A stretch of DNA of 64,000 nt, from positions 191,352 to 255,351 of the forward strand of contig CAWJTR010000015.1 in assembly GCA_963845735.1 (NCBI GenBank). Direction: 5' to 3'. The translations under genes and the position numbers were made by a program. Each line of letters begins with the position of its first letter. Positions within the stretch are counted from its first letter, which is position 1. The notes under the pieces are model-generated. The model made no database searches. It was given only the letters and a program-made list of their open reading frames with translations, and was not told the origin of the DNA. Positions 55,796-63,914 of this stretch are shown here, piece after piece. The DNA is from AP-15 sp963845735 (GTDB lineage Bacteria > Pseudomonadota > Alphaproteobacteria > ATCC43930 > CGMCC-115725).

Positions 55796-55962
55796 CTCGT
55801 TTTCCGTTCTCCGGACGAAACCAAGCGGGCCGCGGGCACATTATGACGGGCCTCCTTTCCGGGCAACGACAGCCGTCGTACTGGCACCGGGTTCGCGGCC
55901 GGTGCTACGATCGGTCACAGTCAGGGGCTTCCAACCGCAAGAGCATTGCGAGAGATTACGAC

Positions 55963-57139
55963 ATGAAAATCGCGCGCATCGAGAGTTTCATCCTCGGCAC
56001 CGGCAGTTCGAAGGATCTGCTGTTCTGCCGCGTCGAAACCGAGGATGGGCTCCATGGTTGGGGCGAAGCCTACGTCACGCACGGCAAGGAAACCGTCGTC
56101 GCCGAGATCATCCGGACGATGGCGCCGCACCTGATCGGCCGCAGCGCCTTCAACATTCGCCACACCGGCCAGATCATGTTCGAGGATTTTGCGATCAAGC
56201 GCGGCTCGCCGGAATTGTCCTCGGCGTGGAGTGCGGTCGAGATCGCATCCTGGGACATTCTCGGTAAGCGCACCGGGCTTCCGGTCTACAACCTGATCGG
56301 CGGCGCTTCGCGCGAGCGGGTCCGCGTCTACGCCAATGGCTGGTCGCGGGGGTCGACCATCGACGAACGCGTCGAGTGCGGATTGAAGGTCAAGGCAATG
56401 GGCTTCACCGCCGCCAAATTCGATCCGTTCCCTGGCCCGTGGCGCTCCTTTGTCGACCGCCGGGACGAGGATTTCGCCATCGATTACGTCAGGGCGATGC
56501 GCGACGCGCTCGGCCCCGATTTCGAGCTCTTGATCGAAGCGCACCGGCGCTTCGCCCCGGCGCACGCGATTCGCATCGGTCATCGCCTCGCCGAATTCGG
56601 CATCGACTGGTACGAGGAGCCGTGCCTCTCCGAGAATATCGACCTCGTCGCCGAGGTGCGGCGCGCCGTGCCGATCCCGATCGTCACCGGCGAGGCGATC
56701 TATACCAAGGAGGCGTTTTTCGAATGCGTGGCCAAGCGCGCGGCCGACATTCTCAATCCCGATATTTGTGTCGTCGGCGGGATCACCGCGATGCTCGATA
56801 TTGCTGCGATGGCTCAACCGCACGCGATTGTAATGGCGCCGCACAACTACAACAGCACTCTGGCGGGACTCGCCGCCACCGTCCATCTCTCGGCGGTGAT
56901 CCCGAATTTCCGCATCGCCGAATATTTCGTCAACTTCCAGGACTCTGTGCGGCGAAATCGCAACCTCCTCGCTTACCGTTCAGGATGGCTGGATCGACCT
57001 GCCGACGGCGCCGGGATTGGGCATCGAAATCGACGTCGAGAAGCTGCGCGCCCATCCCCACCAGGAGGCAACGCATCACGGTTTTCGCCAGTATTGGGAG
57101 GAATATCCCCGCAAAGGCTACGCGCCGAGCCTGCGCTGA
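55963..57139 (+). CDS. Mandelate racemase/muconate lactonizing enzyme family protein (DgoD-like), one frame break
   Basis: An enolase-superfamily enzyme of about 391 residues that starts MKIARIESFILGTGSSKDLL. The N-terminal capping domain is followed by the barrel with GFTAAKFDPFPGP (Lys), LLIEAHRRFAP, WYEEPCLSENID, TGEAIYTKEAFFE (metal ligands) and VMAPHNYNSTLAG (general base His). The set resembles sugar-acid dehydratases such as galactonate dehydratase. Near 56950 the frame shifts, and the true end (VQDGWIDLPTAPGLGIEIDV, to YPRKGYAPSLR) is in the next frame, with TGA at 57137-57139. A thioesterase gene follows after 14 bases. Confidence 0.87.
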
Positions 57140-57153
57140 GTTCCTTCGCAGCG

Positions 57154-57633
57154 ATGACCATTCCGGCGCCCTACGACCGTTACCAGGGTGAGGTACTGGC
57201 CGAATGGATCGATATAAACGGTCATATGAACCTCGCCTATTACACGGTGCTGTTCGACTACGCCACCGACCTGCTGTTCCAGTCGATCGGCATCGGGCAG
57301 GATTACAAGCGGGCGACCAACCACGGTACCTTCGTCGTGGAGACGCATAATCTATACGAGCGGGAACTGCTGGTCGGCGAGCGGGTTCGGGTGGTCAGCT
57401 TGATCATCGGCGCCGACGACAAGCGCTTGCATCTGGCGCACGAGATGTTCCGCATCGCGGACGGAGAGCGAGCGGCGACGCAGGAACTGATGTTTCTGTC
57501 GATCGACCTCGGCATGCGCCGGGTCGTACCATTTTTGGGCGAAGCGCAAACGCGGGTGGCGGCGGCAGCGGCGGCGCATGCCCGTTTGCCGAGACCGCAT
57601 TGGCTCGGCCGCCAAATCTCGCTTCCGTCTTAA
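57154..57633 (+). CDS. Hotdog-fold acyl-CoA thioesterase (4HBT family)
   Basis: A 159-residue single hotdog-domain protein starting at ATG 57154. The conserved active-site motif is in AEWIDINGHMNLAYYTVLFD (Asp and the HMN), followed by THNLYERELLVGERVRVVSL. The family hydrolyses acyl-CoA thioesters; close relatives include carnitine-pathway betainyl-CoA thioesterases. It follows the enolase-family gene by 14 bases in the same direction, so the pair may belong to one catabolic pathway. The acyl group cannot be predicted. Confidence 0.85.
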   Translation: MTIPAPYDRYQGEVLAEWIDINGHMNLAYYTVLFDYATDLLFQSIGIGQDYKRATNHGTFVVETHNLYERELLVGERVRVVSLIIGADDKRLHLAHEMFRIADGERAATQELMFLSIDLGMRRVVPFLGEAQTRVAAAAAAHARLPRPHWLGRQISLPS

Positions 57634-57710
57634 GGTACACTCGACCCGACCTTACCGGGTGTCGCGGAATCAGGTCGACTTTGCTGGGGAGATCGGCCGC
57701 GACGTTGCGT

Positions 57711-58115
57711 TCAGCGTAATGCGTTGTGGATCAGGTAATCGGCGAAATCCGCCGGCTTCAGCTTGATTTCGACGCGCCCGCCATCGCCCGCCAGCGCTTG
57801 CGTCACCAGCATATGATTTTCGACCTGCGGCGCCGTTAGACGAAACACTCCGACGGCGCCTTTGAGTTTCGGATAAAGGTTGGGATCGATCATCTTCTCC
57901 TTGCGGGCCAGACGCGCCAGCGTTTCCTCCTCGCTCAACTCCTCGACCTCGCGTTTTCGCACGATCGTCCAATCGGTTTCGCCGGCCCAGCCCTGGGCGA
58001 CGATCGCTTTCGGATCGCCTTCGGCCACGCCGACTTTGTAGACATGCCTGCCCAACCCGACATCCGATGCCCAGCGACCGAGCTTCGCGCTGCGCGCCAC
58101 ATAGATAGATACCAT
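57711..58115 (-). CDS. Conserved hypothetical protein
   Basis: A 134-residue protein starting at ATG 58115 with GGAGGG upstream. It opens MVSIYVARSAKLGRWASDVG and LGRHVYKVGVAEGDPKAIVA, followed by an acidic helical stretch (EVEELSEEETLARLARKEKM) and NLYPKLKGAVGVFRL. The opening pattern of strand, helix and VYKVGV is reminiscent of GIY-YIG-like proteins, but I do not see the catalytic residues, so I leave the function open. It is a single gene between convergent and divergent neighbours and has normal base composition. Confidence 0.65.
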   Translation of the reverse strand: MVSIYVARSAKLGRWASDVGLGRHVYKVGVAEGDPKAIVAQGWAGETDWTIVRKREVEELSEEETLARLARKEKMIDPNLYPKLKGAVGVFRLTAPQVENHMLVTQALAGDGGRVEIKLKPADFADYLIHNALR

Positions 58116-58203
58116 CGCATCCCTCCGATCGGGGCAGCCGGAATAGAACGATCCCTCATCCGTTTTAACGAAGTTTCAACCCGAGGCGACCGGGGGAAGA
58201 TCT

Positions 58204-58338
58204 ATGCCCTTTCTGATCGGCGCCGCAACCGCGGCAACTACCTTGCTGAGTATGGCGTTCGGCCAGATCGACGCCGGCTTCGCGGCGTTTGGCGTCCTTC
58301 TGGCCGCGATTGTGTTGATGACCCTGCGGGAGGAATGA
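58204..58338 (+). CDS. Small two-helix membrane protein (44 residues)
   Basis: A short frame with GGGGGAAG 6 bases before the ATG at 58204. The product, which begins MPFLIGAATAATTLLSMAFG and ends AIVLMTLREE, has two hydrophobic segments (about residues 3-20 and 27-40) separated by a short polar loop containing an Asp. It is predicted to be a hairpin inner-membrane protein. It does not overlap another gene. I recognise no family. The good ribosome site and the hydrophobic pattern support it, but proteins this small are easy to miscall. Confidence 0.5.
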   Translation: MPFLIGAATAATTLLSMAFGQIDAGFAAFGVLLAAIVLMTLREE

Positions 58339-58409
58339 CCGCTTTCGCTATTACTGCCAGTTCGCCGCGAGTTTTGAGATCTGCACTGCCGTTGCGGCGC
58401 GATGAAAAC

Positions 58410-58886
58410 CTAGCCCCAATACCGCCCGCTGCCACCGATGGCGGCGACCACGAGACCGAGAACCAGGTTGATGGTCACGATAGTTCGGATTTGCCCGAGC
58501 TGGCGACCGCCCTCGGTCCAGTCCTGCCGCGCCACCGCCATCCGGAACCGGCGCCAAGGCGCGAAATAAAGGTGCAGAAACAAGAGCATCATTAGGATGC
58601 CGAGCCCTTGCATCAAGTTGATATAGAGACCGATCGCTCGGAACCCTCCGAAGACCCCAAACACCAGCGCATAGCCGCTCAGCAGCAGTAATATTATCGC
58701 GGCGATGACCCAGGCGAAGAACCGGCCGAGCACACGCGACCACAAGGTCAGGCGCGGTCCCGGTTCGAGCATCGCAGCGGCCGGCCGCAGCACCTGATGG
58801 GCAAAGAACATGCCGCCAACCCAAACGATGGCCGCGAGAATGTGGACAATCAGCGCGACGGTCGCCAACCCAGCGCTCCCGGCCAT
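58410..58886 (-). CDS. CopD-family copper-resistance-type membrane protein
   Basis: A 158-residue membrane protein with four helices: VALIVHILAAIVWVGGMFFA, VIAAIILLLLSGYALVFG, then GLYINLMQGLGILMMLLFLH and a last one ending in VAAIGGSGRYWG. His residues in the first and third helices fit the CopD/DUF2269-like pattern, in which copper or heme could bind. The gene begins 3 bases after the end of the glutathione S-transferase gene, so they share an operon. Copper transport is the family role, while the actual function here is unproven. Confidence 0.82.
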   Translation of the reverse strand: MAGSAGLATVALIVHILAAIVWVGGMFFAHQVLRPAAAMLEPGPRLTLWSRVLGRFFAWVIAAIILLLLSGYALVFGVFGGFRAIGLYINLMQGLGILMMLLFLHLYFAPWRRFRMAVARQDWTEGGRQLGQIRTIVTINLVLGLVVAAIGGSGRYWG

Positions 58887-58889
58887 TGC

Positions 58890-59586
58890 TCAAACGCCGT
58901 AGGCCGGGCTCTTGCGTGCGAACCCGTCAAAGGCATCGAGCATGCGCCCTCGCCATGCGGCGACCGGATCGTCGGTGGCCAGAAGTTCGAAATCACTGAT
59001 CGCGCGCGCCCATTGAAAAGCGCCGAAGACGATGTAATCGGCATAGGCTGGGGTGGCTCCGCCTAGAAATGGCTGGCGCTCGACGGTGCGGCGCAGGGGC
59101 GATCAGGCTGTCGCGAAAAGCCGGCAGCCGAGCCTCTCGGTCCTTTACCACCTCCTCGAGTGTGCGACCGAAGCGCTCCTCGCGCGACTGCCGGAAATAG
59201 GCCCGGTCCTCGGGTGCGACGTGGCGATAGATGTCGAGCACAACAAAACCGACCAGCCCCGGTTGAACCACCGTCTCGGTCCAGTTCTGCACAAAGGTGG
59301 TCAACCCCCGCCCGGCCTGACCGCCGAAGAGCGAGGGCCGGTCCGCATAATGTTCTTCAAGATAGGCGGCGATCGCCGAGGAATCGTGCACCACTCGATT
59401 GCCATCGACGATGACCGGGACCCGTCCGCCATTGGGCTGCGGCAGCTTGTCCTTCTCGGTAAACCGCCACGGTATGGTCTCGACCGCAAGCTCTTTATGG
59501 GCGAGCGCCATCTTGGTGCGCCAGCAAAACGGGCTGAAGCGACGGTCCGCCTCGGCGCCAGCGAGATCGTAGAGGATGATGGCCAT
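58890..59586 (-). CDS. Glutathione S-transferase, one frame break
   Basis: A protein of about 230 residues starting at ATG 59586 with GGAGGAG upstream. It has a thioredoxin-like N-terminus (MAIILYDLAGAEADRRFSPF with CWR, and KLPQPNGGRVPVIVDGNRVV) including the glutathione-binding HDSSAIAAYLEEHY segment. A helical C-terminal domain follows. Near 59097 the frame shifts, and the remainder (RQPFLGGATPAYADYIVFGA, to RKSPAYGV) is in the next frame, ending at the TGA at 58890-58892. The class is uncertain. It is likely cotranscribed with copD. Confidence 0.87.
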
Positions 59587-59748
59587 CTTCTCCTCCAACG
59601 GAGTGGGGATGCCAATATGGCCGCCTTACTACGCCGCGCAAGCCCGCAGGCCGGCCCCCGCGATCGCCGACGCCGATTGAACGATCCCGCCGAAGCGGCA
59701 GACTGAGCCGGCCCGGTCATCGACCGGGCCTGGCCGAAGGATCTTTGA

Positions 59749-60132
59749 CTACTCCGCCTTGAAGCAGTAGGCCGCGAGCTTGTTGCCGTCGAGGTCGCGG
59801 ACGTAGCCGGCATACGCGTTCGGCTTCCAGCTGCGCGGTCCGACAGCGCCTTCGTCTTTGCCGCCGGCGGCGAGAGCGGCCCGATGGAAGGCCGCGACCG
59901 CGGCGCGGCTGGGTGCGACAAAGCTGATCGTGCCGCCGTTGGCATGGCTCGCGGGTTGTCCGTTAGCCGGCTTCAGCACAAAAAATTCCGGATCGCCCGC
60001 CCCCCAGATCGAGCCATTCTCGCCGAGATCGTTCAGGCGCTTCAACCCGAGCGGCGCCAGCACGCTGTCATAAAACGCGCGTGACTTGGCAAGATCATTC
60101 GTTCCGACCGTGACATGCGTGAATATCGCCAT
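59749..60132 (-). CDS. VOC-superfamily protein (glyoxalase-like)
   Basis: A 127-residue VOC-fold protein made of two beta-alpha-beta-beta-beta modules: MAIFTHVTVGTNDLAKSRAF with YDSVLAPLGLK, then FVAPSRAAVAAFHRAALAAG and AGYVRDLDGNKLAAYCFK. His5 region and the glutamate-type ligand at the C-terminal strand are not clearly the classic four metal ligands, so it may be a non-glyoxalase VOC such as a bleomycin-resistance-like or lactoylglutathione-lyase-like protein. It is co-directional with the GST operon and the second VOC gene upstream. Confidence 0.85.
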   Translation of the reverse strand: MAIFTHVTVGTNDLAKSRAFYDSVLAPLGLKRLNDLGENGSIWGAGDPEFFVLKPANGQPASHANGGTISFVAPSRAAVAAFHRAALAAGGKDEGAVGPRSWKPNAYAGYVRDLDGNKLAAYCFKAE

Positions 60133-60164
60133 CCTATCCTCCTTTGACGCGGGGCCGTATTCTT

Positions 60165-60701
60165 TCAGTTGATCGATGCTAGTTCCTCGACGCGCAGGCC
60201 GGCGCGGACGCGGCCGACCAATTCTTCGGGGTCGTAGACGATGCCGACCGGGTTTTTGTCAGTGGTCGAGCGGCTGCGCATATAGGCCTGGCCCTCGGCC
60301 GCAGTCGCAAAATTGTCGACCAGCAGCTCGACCTGGTTGTGGTCGGGGTCGTAATAGTACATCGAGGTCGTGACCCCGTGGTTGACGCAGCGGTGCGGGC
60401 TGATGCCGATCGCCTTGAGCCGCAGATAGTTGCCGGTCAAATCGTCGAGGCCGGCAAACGTGAACGCGACATGATGCAGACCCGCTTCCTTCCCGGCTTT
60501 CGGCCCGTCGGGTTCGCGTTCGGCCAACGGCCCCGGGTCGAGAAAGGCGACCCGATGGTGCTCGTCGTCGTAGCTGATGAACGAGATGCGCTCGGCTTCG
60601 TAAAGAATTTCGGCTCCGAGCACCGTGCAATACCAATCGATCATCTCGCGCCGGCGATTGGTCTGCAACACGATATGCGACAGCTTCCGCGGTGAAGCCA
60701 T
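60165..60701 (-). CDS. VOC-superfamily dioxygenase-like protein (biphenyl-2,3-diol type)
   Basis: A 178-residue VOC protein, starting MASPRKLSHIVLQTNRRREM with DWYCTVLGAEI. The metal-binding pattern of type I extradiol dioxygenases is suggested by HIVLQTN (His), GLHHVAFTFAGLDDL (His-His) and DPDHNQVELLVDNF (Glu). A C-terminal extension (PVGIVYDPEELVGRVRAG) is typical of catechol 2,3-dioxygenase-like family members. The gene lies 33 bases before the next VOC gene on the same strand, so the two VOC genes are probably cotranscribed. The substrate is unknown. Confidence 0.85.
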   Translation of the reverse strand: MASPRKLSHIVLQTNRRREMIDWYCTVLGAEILYEAERISFISYDDEHHRVAFLDPGPLAEREPDGPKAGKEAGLHHVAFTFAGLDDLTGNYLRLKAIGISPHRCVNHGVTTSMYYYDPDHNQVELLVDNFATAAEGQAYMRSRSTTDKNPVGIVYDPEELVGRVRAGLRVEELASIN

Positions 60702-61027
60702 GATCTCCTCCCTGACGTGGCATTCTCGCCCGATCGGTGCCTGAGATTGCGGCGCGAGTCAACAGCGGAACCATGGGAGGCGCGCGCGACGGCACCGATT
60801 TCGGCTGGGCCGCCGCTGTTCGCTGACAACAGCATCCGCGGCAGCCGTCAGCAGCAGGCAGCGCAGCCGAGCGCAATATCGGTCATCATGGTTGCAATCG
60901 CTACATCCTGCTGCATCCGCAGCAAAGCCCCCCGGCGGGCGGGTTGGCCTGCTGAGAGAATTCCCTGATCCGATAGCGGCGCGTGCGATGCAGCGACCTG
61001 TCTGCATAACAGGCGAGTTGGGCAATT
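60702..61027. other. Intergenic region, no gene seen
   Basis: About 326 bases between the VOC gene start and the end of the pentad-repeat gene. Short frames occur on both strands, but none has a ribosome site or a recognisable product. Several imperfect GC-rich inverted repeats are present (for example CCGCGGCAGCCG). I assign no function. Confidence 0.35.
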
Positions 61028-61324
61028 TTAGGGTGTCTTGGGCCCCGGTACCCGCTCCACTCGCAACTCCCCGACGGTCAGCCTCGTAATCCGGAGTTCG
61101 TCTACCCGGCCGCGGCGCAGCCTCATTCGGCCGAGAGCGAGCTGGCCGACCGCCAGCCTGCCGATGGCCACGGCGCCCACCGCCAGCGCGCCCAGCGCCA
61201 CCGCTCCCAAAGCCAGCGCGCCGACGGCGACCGCCCCTTCGCGTCTCGCGGTCGTGGATCGACGCCGGGCCGGGTCCAATGCGTCCGCGGGCCCCCTCGC
61301 CTCCCCTGTTTCATCCTTACTCAT
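61028..61324 (-). CDS. Pentad-repeat protein, predicted beta-solenoid
   Basis: A 98-residue protein starting at ATG 61324 with GGAGGGAG upstream. After a charged N-terminus (MSKDETGEARGPADALDPAR) the sequence repeats a five-residue unit of the form small-[LV]-[A/x]-[LVI]-G: AVGAL-ALGAV-ALGAL-AVGAV, then AIGRL-AVGQL-ALGRM. It continues with more polar units (RVDEL, RITRL, TVGEL, RVERV). Such periodicity is expected for a four-sided or right-handed beta-solenoid like pentapeptide-repeat proteins, although the repeat differs from the classic A(D/N)LxX. No signal peptide. Function unknown. Confidence 0.6.
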   Translation of the reverse strand: MSKDETGEARGPADALDPARRRSTTARREGAVAVGALALGAVALGALAVGAVAIGRLAVGQLALGRMRLRRGRVDELRITRLTVGELRVERVPGPKTP

Positions 61325-61464
61325 CGCTCCCTCCTGATACCCCGACGGCGCTCGCCGTCGCGCCGGCCTTGCGGTCCACATCAAGATGGCCAAATAGCGA
61401 CGCGTGCTGGCGATCCCTGTGAACGTGTCATATTAAGTCGAGCCGGTTGGCTTATTACGAGGCG

Positions 61465-62336
61465 ATGATGTTGAACCCGACGAGCCTGCTAGCGGATGCA
61501 TTAGGTCGGAACTTGGCCGAGACCTACCGCAGGATCTATGGCGACCAAGAGCCGCATATCGCCTCGCGGCCTGGACGAAGCCGGCCGGCTCGTCATCGAA
61601 CGCATCGCCAGCAGCGATGCGCTCTATCATGATTGCGAACACACGGCCCTGGTTACCCTTTGCGTCCAAGACATTTTGCGCGGCCGCCGGCTCGAGCGGA
61701 CCGTCACGCCGAGCGATTGGGGCCACACCATTTTGGCTGCGCTGAACCACGACATCGGATACGTGCGCGGCATATGCGCCGGCGACACGGCCGACCATTT
61801 CGTGATCGATGCCGCCGGCAATACGGTAACGCCCCCGCGCGGGGCCTCCGACGCTTATCTCGCGCCCTATCATGTGGAACGGGGAAAGATTTTGGTCCGC
61901 GAGCGCTTCGCACCCGTTGCTTACGTAGATGAGGAGCGCATCGCCGCCGGCGATCGAACTCACCCGTTTCCCGGTGCCCGACGATGAAGACCACGCCGCA
62001 ACCGATACCGAAGCAGGCCTGGTCAGGGCCGGCGATCTGATCGGTCAATTGGGCGACCCGCTCTATCCGCGCAAGCTGAACGCGCTCTACCACGAATTCG
62101 CCGAGACCGGCGTTAACGAGAAGCTTGGCTATAGTAGTCCCGCCGATATGGTCGATCGCTATCCGCAATTCTATTGGAGCAAGATCGAGCGCTATATCGG
62201 CGACGCCCTGCGTTATCTCGAAATGACGATGGAGGGCAAGCAATGGACCGCGACCCTCTACAGCCACATCTTCGCGATCGAGCATAATCGCCGGCGGATG
62301 GGTCCGCAGGCGGGGCCTCCGCAGCACCAGAGGTGA
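61465..62336 (+). CDS. HD-domain metal-dependent phosphohydrolase-like protein, frame-disrupted
   Basis: Joining three frames gives a protein of about 290 residues: an N-terminal helix (TSLLADALGRNLAETYRRIY), the HD domain with H in ALYHDCEHTALVTLCVQDIL and HD in LAALNHDIGYVRGICAGD, and a C-terminal part that includes AGDLIGQLGDPLYPRKLNAL, YHEFAETGVNEKLG and KIERYIGDALRYLEMTM. Frame changes lie near 61565 and 61950. The start is uncertain (ATG 61465 or 61468). HD proteins hydrolyse phosphate esters of nucleotides and similar substrates. It is not clearly part of an operon. Confidence 0.78.
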
Positions 62337-62362
62337 GCGGCCGAGCTATGAAGCCGGCCCTT

Positions 62363-62394
62363 TGATGGGCTTCGCAAGGCTCAACCTATCCTAC
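62363..62394. repeat. Degenerate GATGGG...CCTATCC palindromic repeat
   Basis: TGATGGGCTTCGCAAGGC followed by TCAACCTATCCTAC is a degenerate copy of the GATGGGTTTCGC...CCCATC palindrome seen again at 63621-63648, 63776-63803 and 63955-63981. It lies after the HD gene. Such repeats are common between genes in alphaproteobacteria. The remaining gap to 62671 holds no convincing gene. Confidence 0.6.
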
Positions 62395-62671
62395 GCGCTT
62401 TTGTAATCTTCGACGGTATCAGACCTGACGACCTGAGGGGTGCGAGAAACATCTCTCAGAAGCAATTGAATAACGCTTGCGGGATTGACGTGAAGCTCGA
62501 TCCTGGCCTGACGATCAAGCCGTGCCGATGACAATTTTTATGATCGGCCCGACACTGATCGGACGCGCCCGCCGAGGCAACCATGGTTTCCCAGCATACC
62601 CGCGGCTGGCGCCGGTCCCGCCCGCTGTTGTGTCATCAGCGCTCGGCTAAGTTAAGCAGCTTTTCCGCAAC

Positions 62672-63298
62672 CTACCGCGAGAGCGCTCCGGCCAATGTTT
62701 CCCGAAGCCGCTCCACCTGATTATGCACTTCTCCCAGGGCCTCCCTCAGTTCTGTGCCGAACTCCGGTGACTTGAATGGGCATTCGGCATCGTGTTTTTG
62801 AAACCGTTCTCTCAGCGATATCCACTCCTCACGTTCGGCATCAGGTAAAGCGTCCACCTCTATATCCGTCTTGCTGTCGTAGTGGGCATGAAATTCCAGA
62901 TTTTCCTTATGCGCCACGAACTCTAGAGCGTTGACGACAAAGGCCAAGAAATGGTGCAGCTTGGACAAAATTGCCCGAACGCGCCGACTTCTTTCGCTCA
63001 AAAATGCCTCGTTCATTGCCGTTACCAGTGTGCGACCTTCATCCACCAACGACTTGACTTCGACCATCAGGGCTTCGTGCCGGTCGCGATCTGGCAGAAA
63101 TCCAACCATCCTTCTGCTAACGATCTCGGTTCGGTGCTGCAATAATGCTTCCGCAGTGAACCACGACGCGTAAGCCTTGCGACGGGCATCATTCATGGCA
63201 CTGCGTCGCTTAGTCCTCTCCATAACATAGGTTGCAAGGGATCCGACGATTGCGCCGCCGCACGCGGTTATTATCGGTAGAAAATCAATCGTTTGCAT
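62672..63298 (-). CDS. Hypothetical membrane-anchored protein
   Basis: A 208-residue protein with one N-terminal hydrophobic helix (FLPIITACGGAIVGSLATYV, residues about 6-26), followed by a basic linker (ERTKRRSAMNDARRKA) and a helical soluble part of about 170 residues with long amphipathic segments and many charged residues (LREALGEVHNQVERLRETLA). The layout is that of a membrane-tethered helical bundle. I know no family for it. Base composition is slightly less GC-rich than the chromosome. It is a single gene between repeat regions. Confidence 0.6.
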   Translation of the reverse strand: MQTIDFLPIITACGGAIVGSLATYVMERTKRRSAMNDARRKAYASWFTAEALLQHRTEIVSRRMVGFLPDRDRHEALMVEVKSLVDEGRTLVTAMNEAFLSERSRRVRAILSKLHHFLAFVVNALEFVAHKENLEFHAHYDSKTDIEVDALPDAEREEWISLRERFQKHDAECPFKSPEFGTELREALGEVHNQVERLRETLAGALSR

Positions 63299-63613
63299 GT
63301 CGCTTCAGCCTGGCTCCCTGATCGATGTCATCGCACTCGATCGTGTCCATCATCGCGAAGCCGAAGTTTCGGAAAGCGTCCACTGATCGGACGCGGCCGT
63401 CAAACCTTCCCAGATCTGGGAAGGGTTCCGCCACTGGTGGCACGTGTCAACACTGATCACCTCTCAGCGAGCGCCGGACATCGCAAGCGGACATCATCGC
63501 TGCTGGGCATCGAAACCCTACCTTTTATCAGTCGTTTGCCGCGGCCATGTTGCGCCGCCTCGCGCGAGCGGCAGCTGGTAATATTTGATTGGCATCTGGG
63601 TTGCCGAGAGCGA
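63299..63613. other. Intergenic region, no gene seen
   Basis: About 315 bases between the start of the hypothetical gene and the tandem repeats. No conserved frame or RNA gene is apparent. An inverted pair CCCAGATCTGGGAAGG lies near 63410-63425 (the core CCCAGATCTGGG is a perfect 12-bp palindrome). I assign no function. Confidence 0.35.
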
Positions 63614-63914
63614 GCAGGTAGGATGGGGTAAGCGCAGCGAAACCCATCGCTCTCTGGTTGCGCGGGCGATCGCGGCCGGCCGATGCTGCAATCATGACCG
63701 GCGCTTTGCTCGCGGGCAACGGCATCTTCGACGTTTCATTGGACGCCGCTCAGCTTCACTTCCAGCAAGCAGGTAGGATGGGTTAAGCGCAGCGAAACCC
63801 ATCGCTCTCTGGTTGCGCGGGCGAGCGCGGCCGGCCGATGCTGCAATCATGACCGGCGCTTTGCTCGCGGGCAACGGCGTCTTCGACGTTTCATTGGACG
63901 AGGCTCAGCTTCAC
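63614..63914. repeat. Two 146-bp direct repeat copies, each headed by a palindrome
   Basis: Copy 1 is 63614-63759 and copy 2 is 63769-63914. They are separated by 9 bases, equal in length, and differ at only about six positions. Each begins GCAGGTAGGATGGG, continues with a GATGGGTTAAGCGC...GCGAAACCCATC palindrome (63621-63648 and 63776-63803), and ends GCTCAGCTTCAC. A further related palindrome is at 63955-63981. Open frames on the minus strand through these copies are not genes. Confidence 0.85.

Noticed and set aside
57711..58115. Assignment of the hypothetical protein as a GIY-YIG nuclease
   Set aside because: Only the opening strand-helix pattern is suggestive. The catalytic Tyr, Arg and Glu set is not visible.
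63528..63874. Minus-strand open frames with the RNQRAMGFAAL pattern in the tandem repeats
   Set aside because: They are translations of the dispersed palindrome and the duplicated unit, lack ribosome sites, and belong to a well-known class of false protein predictions.
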